A stretch of 16,876 nt of DNA from assembly GCA_003488005.1 (NCBI GenBank), contig DNND01000132.1, positions 4,410-21,285 on the forward strand, written 5' to 3'. The translations under genes were made by a program, and so were the position numbers. The notes below the pieces were generated by a model. The model was not told where the DNA came from. It searched no databases and saw only the letters and a list, made by a program, of their open reading frames with translations. Position 1 is the stretch's first letter, and each line of letters opens with the position of its first letter. This DNA comes from Blastocatellia bacterium (GTDB lineage: Bacteria; Acidobacteriota; Blastocatellia; Pyrinomonadales; Pyrinomonadaceae). Shown here one piece after another: positions 1-7,376 of this stretch.

Positions 1-1
1 C

Positions 2-643
2 GGCGGCCCCTTCAGGGAAAACACTACGGCTGTCACTACCGTCAAATTCTCTGAGGATAGAAAGTCGTTCGTCGCTGAAGACGACATTACATACACCTGC
101 CGAAGACTGGGAAAAGTGATACAGGATTCCGCAGGCTGGACAGCGGAGAAGGACGAAATCAATGAAGTCACGAACTTTGAGATTACTGTGACGAAACCGG
201 ACGGAGATTCATTGTCTCTCGGTCATAAAAAGGGTGAAGTTGCAGATCCTGCCCTGGAAGCATATTCGCCGGGATGGGGCTTCAAGTTTCCGTTGAAGGA
301 CTACTGTGACGTCGACAGGTTGCAAATAAACGTGAAGGCTGTCTACGTAGTGCCGCTTGAGAGGCCCTTTTCGTGGACCATGCCCAGTCTTTCGCACAAC
401 TTCAACGGGTCAATACAATTCCCAGGCGAATTAGAAATCTTCTTCGACTCGTTTGGTCTGGATGAGTCGGTGTTACCGAAGACTAAGCCGGAACCACAAG
501 GAGGTATAAAGACCTATCATTTCGAACATCGAAGCTGGCTGTTGCCCGATGACGGTTTTAGTTATCACTTTCGGCAGCCGCAGCCACCCCAGCAACAACT
601 GGCAATGCAGCCGCACTCATCACCGCCGGCCTCCGCAGCTTGA
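2..643 (+). CDS. C-terminal part of an unrecognised beta-strand-rich protein (5' end outside window)
   Basis: The reading frame is open from the left edge without a stop, so this is the last ~213 residues of a longer protein. The in-frame GTG at 116 is therefore probably not the start. The translated part alternates short polar and hydrophobic stretches, has many Trp, Tyr and Phe residues, and shows no membrane segment, which suggests a beta-sandwich or barrel domain. It includes a conserved-looking SWLLPDDGFSYHF stretch, then ends in a low-complexity Pro/Gln/Ser/Ala tail of about 25 residues. I do not recognise the family. Cytoplasmic-facing sensor domains of short membrane proteins can look like this, but the membrane part, if any, lies outside the window. 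It converges with the aminopeptidase gene, with only 36 bases between the two stops. Function is unknown. Confidence 0.6.
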   Translation, partial: GGPFRENTTAVTTVKFSEDRKSFVAEDDITYTCRRLGKVIQDSAGWTAEKDEINEVTNFEITVTKPDGDSLSLGHKKGEVADPALEAYSPGWGFKFPLKDYCDVDRLQINVKAVYVVPLERPFSWTMPSLSHNFNGSIQFPGELEIFFDSFGLDESVLPKTKPEPQGGIKTYHFEHRSWLLPDDGFSYHFRQPQPPQQQLAMQPHSSPPASAA

Positions 644-679
644 ATGGCAGGCCACTTTTGAAAAGCATAAACCGGCCTG

Positions 680-2572
680 TCATTCTGGCCACGATAATAG
701 TGGGTCGATTTTTTTGACTACCAGCGGATGGTAACCGGGACGGGCTTTGCTATAGATAGTTTTGGCGCGGCGGATTCCCGTTTCTGATTTTATCAACTCT
801 TCATAAAGTGGCTTGATTAGCTTTTCACGGCCGATCGAGATCAGAAATTTCTCCAACCGCTGCGCTGCCGGTTGATAGCTTGATCGGATCGCCATGAGCA
901 GCCATTCATGCGCGATTTCGCTGTTAGGAGAGTTGGTGAGGTTAAACTCTTTGTCCAGTTCCTGTAACCTTTGCGCTTTCAATGCGGGTGGCAACGACTT
1001 CAGAAAGAGAAGCCACTCATAGGTGGTCCAGGACGTGCCAAGATCTCGAGTTGGTTTGTCTCCTGCCAGCCATAACCTGGCCGCGCTGCGAACTGCCACG
1101 GCCGCATCGGAAGGTGGTTTAGGCGCAGACTGAGGCAGTCCGGGTTCATAAAGCCATTCAACAACCGGAATGGAATTAGCGGAACGCGCATCCCGAGACA
1201 GCAACTCGTGCGTTAGGTAGGCCACAAAATCGGCAGTACGAATGCTCTGAAAGGCAAAGTGATTAAAATAACTTCGGAGAAACTCGTCAAAACGCTCCCG
1301 GCCAAATGTCTTTTCAAGTTGGACCAAAAACAGTGCACCCTTCTCGTAAGGAATTTCAGTAACGCAATCTTCGGGGTCCTGACAGTTCGCGTGTAACACT
1401 TGGTTGGACGCGCTCAATCTCATGATTTCATCATCCAGCTTCTGGCGCCCAAAAGCATTTTCTAACTCCGCCCTTCGGCGGCCATAGATTTCCTCAACGA
1501 TTCTTCGTTCGACGTACACAGAGAAGCCTTCATTCAACCAAAAATCGCTCCAGGTTGCATTAGTCACAAGATTCCCTGCCCACGAATGGGCCAACTCATG
1601 AGCGATTAATGACACGAGACTTTTGTCGCCGACCAGAATGGTAGGAGTAACGAAGGTGAGACGCGGATTCTCCATTCCTCCCAAAGGAAAACTCGGAGGT
1701 AACACAAGCAGATCGTATCGATCCCAACGATACGGCCCGTACAACCCCTCAACCTTGCTCATCATGAGTTCGATGTCTGCGAATTCGGAGGCAGCTAATT
1801 CAGTAACTGACTGTTCGGCATAGACGCCGCTTCGCGGGCTCAGAGGCTTGAAAGCCAAGTCTCCAATAGCGAGCGCCATTAAGTATGAGGGGATTGGTTG
1901 CGGCATCTCGAAATGATATCGACCGCCATTGAGTTTTTCAGGATTATTCCCGGCACCCATCACGGCGAGCAGTTCCTTGGGGCATCGAACGGTCGCTCGA
2001 TAAGTCATTCGCACCTGTGGCGAGTCCTGTAATGGCAGCCAACTCCGTGCATATATCGTTTGCGATTGCGTGAGAAAGAAGGGATGCTTTTTGCCACTGG
2101 TTTGTTGAGGTTCGAGCCATTGTAGACCGAGTGCATTGGGATCAGTGAAGTACTCGATACGAACTCGGTCGCCGTCGCGAGGCAACTGGATTCGCAGCGG
2201 CGTACCAAGTATCGGATGAACAGACCCCATTTGAAACTGAGCAGGGCGATAGCCTTTGCCACTTGCCGAGTACTCGACCTTCGAGATTCGAAGAGCCATG
2301 GTGTCAAGGATCAACTCGGTCGCAGTTTCGTCTAATCTATCTAGACTTAACTCAACCACGCCGTGCAGCACGCGTTCCTGGAATAAAACATTCAGCTCCA
2401 AATCCATGTGGCGGATTCTGAGTTGCTCTGGATTTGAAAACGAATGAGGGTCTCTTTCGAGGAGAGTTGCGGTCCGATCGATTTGCGGCGTTGAGTTTAG
2501 AGATTTCGAAAGAAATACTTCACTGGCCATCAGTGACAACTTACTACTAAATATTTCAAATGACAAAGCCAT
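680..2572 (-). CDS. M1 family zinc aminopeptidase, leukotriene A4 hydrolase type
   Basis: Predicted zinc aminopeptidase that removes N-terminal residues from peptides. The sequence shows an N-terminal beta domain (about residues 45-245), the substrate-amine motif GGMEN at 298-302, the zinc site HELAH at 325-329 with the third ligand E348 in NEGF, and the catalytic-type Tyr409 in PYEKG. The C-terminal 130 residues follow the leukotriene A4 hydrolase helical domain (for example NSEIAHEWL and the final HP motif), which ordinary PepN enzymes lack. No signal peptide is seen, so it is probably cytoplasmic. The length of 630 residues fits the family (about 610). The start is uncertain: an AAGAAGG ribosome site touches the ATG at 2572 with no spacer, but lies six bases before an in-frame TTG at 2566. 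The gene is divergent from fadN. Bacterial members are generally peptidases, and epoxide hydrolase activity cannot be inferred. Confidence 0.93.
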   Translation of the reverse strand: MALSFEIFSSKLSLMASEVFLSKSLNSTPQIDRTATLLERDPHSFSNPEQLRIRHMDLELNVLFQERVLHGVVELSLDRLDETATELILDTMALRISKVEYSASGKGYRPAQFQMGSVHPILGTPLRIQLPRDGDRVRIEYFTDPNALGLQWLEPQQTSGKKHPFFLTQSQTIYARSWLPLQDSPQVRMTYRATVRCPKELLAVMGAGNNPEKLNGGRYHFEMPQPIPSYLMALAIGDLAFKPLSPRSGVYAEQSVTELAASEFADIELMMSKVEGLYGPYRWDRYDLLVLPPSFPLGGMENPRLTFVTPTILVGDKSLVSLIAHELAHSWAGNLVTNATWSDFWLNEGFSVYVERRIVEEIYGRRRAELENAFGRQKLDDEIMRLSASNQVLHANCQDPEDCVTEIPYEKGALFLVQLEKTFGRERFDEFLRSYFNHFAFQSIRTADFVAYLTHELLSRDARSANSIPVVEWLYEPGLPQSAPKPPSDAAVAVRSAARLWLAGDKPTRDLGTSWTTYEWLLFLKSLPPALKAQRLQELDKEFNLTNSPNSEIAHEWLLMAIRSSYQPAAQRLEKFLISIGREKLIKPLYEELIKSETGIRRAKTIYSKARPGYHPLVVKKIDPLLSWPE

Positions 2573-2740
2573 CCTTCTTTCCGAGAACGCCGCCGGAAGA
2601 CTTCGCTTGGCGATATCAGAGCTTAATCTTTTCGCGAGTAATCTGAAGTTGACTCGAATGGGAATTCCAGCGGACCACTTAATAATTCCTGAAAAGCAAG
2701 ACCCCCTCGTCCGGGGAGGCGAAACTTTTTGCCCGCTAAC

Positions 2741-2770
2741 TTGCTGAATGAATGCTCATTCAGTTATGAT
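2741..2770 (+). promoter_or_regulatory. Predicted sigma70-type promoter of the fad operon
   Basis: A -35-like TTGCTG (2741-2746) and a -10 TATGAT (2765-2770, five of six consensus bases) are separated by 18 bases. Transcription would begin near 2777 and leave a leader of about 70 bases before fadN. The -35 box is poor, so activity would depend mostly on the -10. Support comes from the operator dyad that fills the spacer exactly. The remainder of the 276-base divergent gap (2573-2848) shows no further gene. The aminopeptidase promoter must lie there too, but I could not place it. Confidence 0.55.
2744..2763. promoter_or_regulatory. FadR-like (TetR family) operator, perfect 20-bp dyad
   Basis: CTGAATGA-ATGC-TCATTCAG is an exact inverted repeat with 8-base arms. 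The Bacillus subtilis FadR box, as I recall it, is TGAATGAMTANTCATTCA. The inner 18 bases here match all positions except one central base (G for A). The dyad occupies the spacer between the -35 and -10 elements and overlaps the last three bases of the -35, where a bound repressor would block RNA polymerase. In Bacillus, FadR is released by long-chain acyl-CoA, and its targets include the fadNAE operon, which is the gene set found downstream here. No fadR-like gene is in the window. I saw no second copy of the motif before fadA or fadE. Confidence 0.72.
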
Positions 2771-2848
2771 TGGCAGCTTGTTTGCGGGCGTTTTTGAATT
2801 CAAACCTTGTCTGAAAGAGCGACGGCAGAAATGCTCGTCGTCTAGCTA

Positions 2849-5257
2849 ATGCACATTGAAAAAGCAGCAGTGTTGGGAGCGGGAACGATGGGGGCGCAAA
2901 TTGCCGCGCACCTCGCGAATGCGGGTGTGCCGACAATATTGCTCGACATCGCGCCGCGCGAACTGACCGCGGAAGAAAAGGCCAAAGGCCTGGCGTTAGA
3001 GTCGAAGGAAGTTCGCAATCGGATTGCTCGCGGTGGTTTGGAAGCTGCTAAGAAAGCGAAGCCGGCGGCGTTCTTCACACCCGATAAGGCCGCCCTCGTG
3101 AGTATCGGAAATTTCGAAGACGACCTGGCGAAACTGAAAGACTGCGATTTGATCATTGAGGCAGTAGTTGAGAACCTCGACATCAAACGAGGTCTTTATG
3201 AAAAGGTCGAGCAACATCGACGGCCTGGCTCTGTCATCGCGTCAAACACCAGCGGCATTCCCCTTAAGCAACTGGCCGAAGGACGTTCGGAAGACTTTCG
3301 CGCACACTTTCTCGGCGTTCACTTCTTCAATCCGCCGCGTTACATGCATCTCGTAGAAATAATCCGTACTGAATGGACCAAGCCGGAAGTGTCGTGCTTC
3401 ATGTTTGGCTTTCTCGACCAGCGCCTCGGCAAAGGAGTGGTGGTTGCGAAGGACCAGCCTAACTTCATCGCTAATCGCATCGGCACCTTTGGCGCGATGG
3501 TTACGATCAAGACAATGCTTGAAGACGGCTATTCAATTGAAGAAGTCGACAAGATCACCGGCCAATCGGTAGGCCGGCCCAAGACCGCCACCTTCCGCAC
3601 GTTTGATCTGGTTGGTCTGGACGTGTTTGGACACGTCGTAAAGAACCTTTACGAAGCCTTGCCGGAAGATGACGAGCGTGATGTGTTCATTGCGCCTGAA
3701 TTTCTGACGCAAATGATTGGGCGCGGAATTCTCGGCAACAAAACCAAAGGCGGGTTTTACAAACGCCAGAAGGGCGAAGGCGGCAAACAAGACATCTGGG
3801 TGTTGGACCATGCAACGCTTGATTACCGGCCAGCAGAGAAAGTGAAACTGCCGGCGCTCGATATGGCAAAGAACATTGAAGACTTGCCTGAGCGCATCAA
3901 GACGTTGGTCTGGAGCAAGGATCGCGTGGGCGCGTTTTTGTGGAAGACGATGTCGCGCACGTTCCGCTATGCGGCGAACCACATTCCCGAGATTGCCGAC
4001 ACGATTGTGGAAGTCGATCGAGCGATGCGTTGGGGCTTCAACTGGGAGTTGGGCGTTTTCGAAACCTGGGACGCGATTGGCGTGGAAAAATCGGTCACGC
4101 GCATGAAGGAAGAAGGCCACCCGATTCCGGTCAACGTGCAAAAGTTGCTGGATGCCGGCGCGAAATCCTTCTACAAGAAACATGATGGCCAACAGTATTA
4201 TTTCGACTTTGCTTCCGAACAATACCTGCCGCTAGCCGAACCGCCGGGCGTCATTTTGTTGAAGTCAGTCAAGGATCGCACCGGCGTCATTAAAAAGAAT
4301 TCCGGCGCGTCGCTGCTCGATATTGGCGACGGCGTTGCCTGTCTCGAGTTTCATTCGAAGATGAATGCCATCGGCGGCGACACGCTGCAGATGGTTAAGT
4401 TTGCCCTTGGCGAAGTGGAAAAGAATTTTGTTGGTTTGGTTGTTGGCAATCAGGGAACGAACTTCAGCGTCGGCGCGAACATCATGTTGATGCTGATGGA
4501 GGCGCAGGAAGAGAATTGGGAAGAGCTCGACATGATGGGTCGCGCTTTCCAAACTGCGACGATGAGTTTGCGTTACTCGCCAAAGCCGGTTGTGGTGGCG
4601 CCTTTCAATCTGGTTTTTGGTGGCGGCTGCGAAATGGTTTTGCACGGCGACAGCGTTCGTGCGGCGGCTGAAACTTACATCGGTCTGGTCGAAGTTGGAG
4701 TGGGGATCATCCCGGCGGGCGGAGGCACCAAAGAGTTATTGTTGCGTACGCTCGATTCAATTCCGAAAAACGTTGACGATGCTGATCCGTTTCCGTTTGT
4801 GAAGCGCGCTTTTGAAACGATTGCGCTGGCAAAAGTTGCGACTTCCGCAGAGGAAGCGCGCACGCTGGGATTTCTTTCTGCCGATGACACGATTTCAATG
4901 AACGGCGATCGCTTGATTGCGGACGCGAAGAAGGAAGTGCTGTCGCTGGCAGCGAGCGGTTATGTCGAGCCGCAACAGCGTACCGATATTTTGGCGCTCG
5001 GCAATGCGGGTCTCGCGACATTGAAATTGGGCATTCATCAGATGAAGCGGGGTGGCTACATTTCTGACCACGACGCGTTGATTGGTGAAAAGTTGGCGCG
5101 CATTCTGACGGGTGGCGATTTGAATCACGAAACGCGCGTCTCCGAACAGTATTTGCTCGATCTCGAACGCGAAGCGTTTCTTTCTTTAGCTGGTACCAGA
5201 AAAACGCAAGATAGATTAGCGGCGATGTTGAAGACGGGAAAACCACTACGGAATTAG
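2849..5257 (+). CDS. fadN: Fused 3-hydroxyacyl-CoA dehydrogenase / enoyl-CoA hydratase (FadN type)
   Basis: Bifunctional beta-oxidation enzyme that hydrates trans-2-enoyl-CoA and oxidises the resulting 3-hydroxyacyl-CoA with NAD. The dehydrogenase comes first: a Rossmann GAGTMG at residues 10-15, ASNTSG at 131-136, and the catalytic pair H158 (VHFFNPP) and E170. The crotonase domain is C-terminal (about 490-700), with an oxyanion-hole segment SVGAN (540-544) and both catalytic glutamates, E595 in GGGCE and E615 in GLVE, spaced 20 residues apart as in rat crotonase. Both activities should therefore be intact. This domain order is that of Bacillus FadN (about 789 residues; here 802) and is the reverse of E. 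coli FadB. The start ATG has no clear Shine-Dalgarno, and a five-codon mini-ORF (2831-2845) precedes it. It is the first gene of the fad cluster, behind the FadR-like operator. Confidence 0.95.
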   Translation: MHIEKAAVLGAGTMGAQIAAHLANAGVPTILLDIAPRELTAEEKAKGLALESKEVRNRIARGGLEAAKKAKPAAFFTPDKAALVSIGNFEDDLAKLKDCDLIIEAVVENLDIKRGLYEKVEQHRRPGSVIASNTSGIPLKQLAEGRSEDFRAHFLGVHFFNPPRYMHLVEIIRTEWTKPEVSCFMFGFLDQRLGKGVVVAKDQPNFIANRIGTFGAMVTIKTMLEDGYSIEEVDKITGQSVGRPKTATFRTFDLVGLDVFGHVVKNLYEALPEDDERDVFIAPEFLTQMIGRGILGNKTKGGFYKRQKGEGGKQDIWVLDHATLDYRPAEKVKLPALDMAKNIEDLPERIKTLVWSKDRVGAFLWKTMSRTFRYAANHIPEIADTIVEVDRAMRWGFNWELGVFETWDAIGVEKSVTRMKEEGHPIPVNVQKLLDAGAKSFYKKHDGQQYYFDFASEQYLPLAEPPGVILLKSVKDRTGVIKKNSGASLLDIGDGVACLEFHSKMNAIGGDTLQMVKFALGEVEKNFVGLVVGNQGTNFSVGANIMLMLMEAQEENWEELDMMGRAFQTATMSLRYSPKPVVVAPFNLVFGGGCEMVLHGDSVRAAAETYIGLVEVGVGIIPAGGGTKELLLRTLDSIPKNVDDADPFPFVKRAFETIALAKVATSAEEARTLGFLSADDTISMNGDRLIADAKKEVLSLAASGYVEPQQRTDILALGNAGLATLKLGIHQMKRGGYISDHDALIGEKLARILTGGDLNHETRVSEQYLLDLEREAFLSLAGTRKTQDRLAAMLKTGKPLRN

Positions 5258-5262
5258 AGACG

Positions 5263-5424
5263 GCGGCTTTGCCGCAACCCGTGCGGAAAGGCTCTGCCTT
5301 TCCGGCGCGTATATTGAAATTCTTGCGAGGCTATGCCTCGCTGGATCGACGGAGGCATAGCCTCAAATCAATTAGGGATTTACGGAAAGGCAGAGCCTTT
5401 CCGCACGGAATGCGGCACAGCCGC
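5263..5424. repeat. Compound palindrome: inverted repeat whose arms hold three hairpins each
   Basis: The left arm has hairpins at 5263-5275 (GCGGC/TTT/GCCGC), 5284-5304 (9-base stem, loop TCT) and 5325-5341 (7-base stem, loop TAT). The right arm has the same three in reverse order: 5352-5364 (loop ATA), 5383-5403 (loop AGA) and 5412-5424 (loop ACA). The two arms are reverse complements over the hairpins and nearly so between them, so the DNA or RNA could fold either as six small hairpins or as one long stem. With the next element it fills most of the 311-base gap between fadN and fadA, where no gene is seen. It could act as a processing or attenuation site within the operon. Confidence 0.88.
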
Positions 5425-5458
5425 GCTGGAGTTGAAGTGCTGAATCAGTCAAGCAGGT

Positions 5459-5521
5459 CAGAGTCCAATCTTTAGATTGCGTTTTTCCTGGCCAAACACA
5501 CAAGCTAAAGCTTGGACTCTG
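5459..5521. repeat. Second compound palindrome before fadA
   Basis: The arms at 5459-5479 and 5501-5521 are inverted copies, CAGAGTCCAA followed by a small hairpin (CAATC/TTTA/GATTG on the left, CAAGC/TAAA/GCTTG on the right), with two mismatches between the arms. The two loops are complementary. It has the same hairpin-within-arm design as the element just upstream but unrelated sequence. It ends 47 bases before the fadA start and has no T-run after it, so a simple intrinsic terminator is unlikely. Confidence 0.8.
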
Positions 5522-5568
5522 AACTTCTTAAAGGCATCCGAAATTGAAAGAACGTTGGACCTAAAACT

Positions 5569-6747
5569 ATGAAAGAAGCAGTAATCGTGTCGTCAGTTCG
5601 CACCGCAGTCGGCAAAGCGCCGAAAGGCACGTTAAGAAACACGCGGCCCGATGAGATGGGTGCGGCGGTGATTAAGGAAGCGATGGCGCGCGTGCCTGGT
5701 CTGCAAGCAGCAGAAATCGAAGACGTGATCATGGGTTGTGCCATGCCGGAAGCGGAGCAGGGCATGAACGTCGCGCGCGCGGCCGCAATTCGCGCGGGCT
5801 TGCCGGTAGAAACCAGCGCCATGACCATCAATCGATTTTGTTCGTCCGGCTTGCAGTCGATTGCCATGGCCGCGGATCGAATTCGGAGCGGCGGCGCAGA
5901 GACAATCGTCGCCGGCGGCTTGGAAACTATGTCGATGATTCCGATGGGCGGTCACACAATTCGGCCGAATCCTTATTTGGTCGAACATTATCCCGACTTC
6001 TACTTGAACATGGGCCTGGCCACCGAAAACGTCGCGCGCAAATACAACGTCAGCCGCGAAGAGCAGGATGAGTTTGCGTTGCGATCGCATCAACGAGCTG
6101 CGGCGGCGCTCGACGGCGATAAGTTCAAAGATGAGACAGTTCCGTTGACCGTGACTTTTGAAGAGTTAGACGAAAAAGGCCGCAAACAAAAACGCGAAAT
6201 TGTTTTCGATCGTGACGAGGGCGTCCGACGAGACAGTTCGATCGAAGGCCTCGCCAAATTGCGACCCGCATTCAGCATGAAGGGCACGATCACTGCCGGC
6301 AACGCGTCGCAGATGTCCGACGGCGCGGCCGCTGCGATTGTCATGTCGGCTGAACGAGCAAACAGTTTGGGAGTAAAGCCGCTGGCCCGCTTCGTTGCTT
6401 ACGCAACCGCCGGTTGTCCGCCCGAGGAGATGGGTATTGGACCAGTCTTTGCTATCCCAAAAGTATTGAAGCTGGCGGGATTGACGCTCGATCAAATCGA
6501 CGTGATCGAGTTGAATGAAGCGTTCGCCGCGCAGTCGCTGGCGGTCATTAAGACGCTCGGTCTCGATCCCGAAAAGGTAAATGTTAACGGCGGCGCGATT
6601 GCGCTGGGCCACCCGCTCGGTTGCACCGGCGCGAAACTTACTGCCAGCATTCTGCGCGAGCTTGAACGTCGCAACGGCCGGTATGGCATGGTGACGATGT
6701 GCGTCGGCGGCGGCATGGGCGCGGCGGGAATCTTTGAACGATTGTGA
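5569..6747 (+). CDS. fadA: Acetyl-CoA C-acyltransferase (thiolase) FadA
   Basis: Thiolase that cleaves 3-ketoacyl-CoA to acetyl-CoA and a shortened acyl-CoA, the last step of beta-oxidation. Catalytic residues are all visible: the nucleophile C91 in NRFCSSG, NEAFA at 316-320, H348 in GHPLG, and the second cysteine C378 in CVGGGMG. The length of 392 residues is typical, and similar to Bacillus FadA (about 391). The start ATG is preceded only by a weak GGA 11 bases away. A biosynthetic acetoacetyl-CoA thiolase would look much alike, but position between fadN and fadE favours the degradative role. It is separated from fadN by two repeat elements and followed after 72 bases by a nucleotidyltransferase-like gene. 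Confidence 0.95.
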   Translation: MKEAVIVSSVRTAVGKAPKGTLRNTRPDEMGAAVIKEAMARVPGLQAAEIEDVIMGCAMPEAEQGMNVARAAAIRAGLPVETSAMTINRFCSSGLQSIAMAADRIRSGGAETIVAGGLETMSMIPMGGHTIRPNPYLVEHYPDFYLNMGLATENVARKYNVSREEQDEFALRSHQRAAAALDGDKFKDETVPLTVTFEELDEKGRKQKREIVFDRDEGVRRDSSIEGLAKLRPAFSMKGTITAGNASQMSDGAAAAIVMSAERANSLGVKPLARFVAYATAGCPPEEMGIGPVFAIPKVLKLAGLTLDQIDVIELNEAFAAQSLAVIKTLGLDPEKVNVNGGAIALGHPLGCTGAKLTASILRELERRNGRYGMVTMCVGGGMGAAGIFERL

Positions 6748-6819
6748 GAATGTCAGGTCAGTCGTCCGTTGTTAGTTGCATCGCGAGTAGCGTAACCCAG
6801 AGCCTAGCCTCTTAGAATT

Positions 6820-7347
6820 ATGACCGAGTCGGAAATATTTGAGGCAGTAACCGGAAGTGGCAGTACTGACTTCGCAACCGTAGTCGGCATTCTCAATCAG
6901 CACAGCGGTTGGTGCTTGATTGGCGGCCTTGCAGTCAACTGTTACGTCGAGCCCGTCTACACACTCGATGCCGACATTGTTGTCGTTTCTTCGGATTTGC
7001 CGCAGATAAAAAAGGAATTGGAACGCGCGGATTTTTCGGTTGAAGCGTTTCCGCATTCTCTTAATGCGACAATGGCGGGCAGTGACCTTCGCATTCAGTT
7101 CACCACTGACCCGCGCTACCAGGATTTCTTAAACGACACCGCGGTTCATGAAGTCCTGGGGCAGAAAGTTCCAGTGGCTTCGCTTGCAGATGTAGTCCGC
7201 GGAAAAATGTGGGCGTGGGCTGACAATTCGCGGAGACTCAGCAAACGTAAGAAGGATGAACTGGATTTAATTCGAATTGCCGAGAAGTATCCGGAACTTC
7301 GTGGTTTGATGCCGCCAACGATTATTCAACAGATTGAAGCCAATTGA
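6820..7347 (+). CDS. Nucleotidyltransferase-fold protein (AbiEii/MNT-like), inserted in the fad cluster
   Basis: A 175-residue protein with the start of a nucleotidyltransferase fold: IGGLAVN at 34-40, then TLDADIVV with D50 and D52 as the metal-binding pair. A later VASLADVVRGKMWAW segment (119-133) and a KKDELDLIRIAEKYPEL stretch resemble the usual 'K...R..KD..D' C-terminal signature of stand-alone nucleotidyltransferases related to AbiEii toxins and MNT antitoxins. The third acidic residue expected on the next strand is not obvious: LRIQF at 90-94 has Gln where Asp or Glu is common. Activity is therefore uncertain. No HEPN or AbiEi-like partner is adjacent. Base use looks like its neighbours. 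It lies between fadA and fadE in the same direction, 29 bases before fadE, so it is probably cotranscribed. Its target is unknown. Confidence 0.75.
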   Translation: MTESEIFEAVTGSGSTDFATVVGILNQHSGWCLIGGLAVNCYVEPVYTLDADIVVVSSDLPQIKKELERADFSVEAFPHSLNATMAGSDLRIQFTTDPRYQDFLNDTAVHEVLGQKVPVASLADVVRGKMWAWADNSRRLSKRKKDELDLIRIAEKYPELRGLMPPTIIQQIEAN

Positions 7348-7376
7348 CTTTTCACCGCACATGAAAGGATAGCGAT

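Noticed and set aside
646..679. Inverted CAGGCC/GGCCTG pair between two convergent stops, as a terminator.
   Set aside because: Only six paired bases with a 20-base loop and no T-run; too weak to report.
2702..2716. CCCC/GGGG short hairpin upstream of fadN as a terminator or attenuator.
   Set aside because: Four-base stem upstream of the predicted promoter, with no T-run; likely chance.
3533..4222. Long open frame of 229 codons on the minus strand inside fadN.
   Set aside because: It lies wholly opposite a well-supported gene, has no family features, and is a shadow of codon bias.
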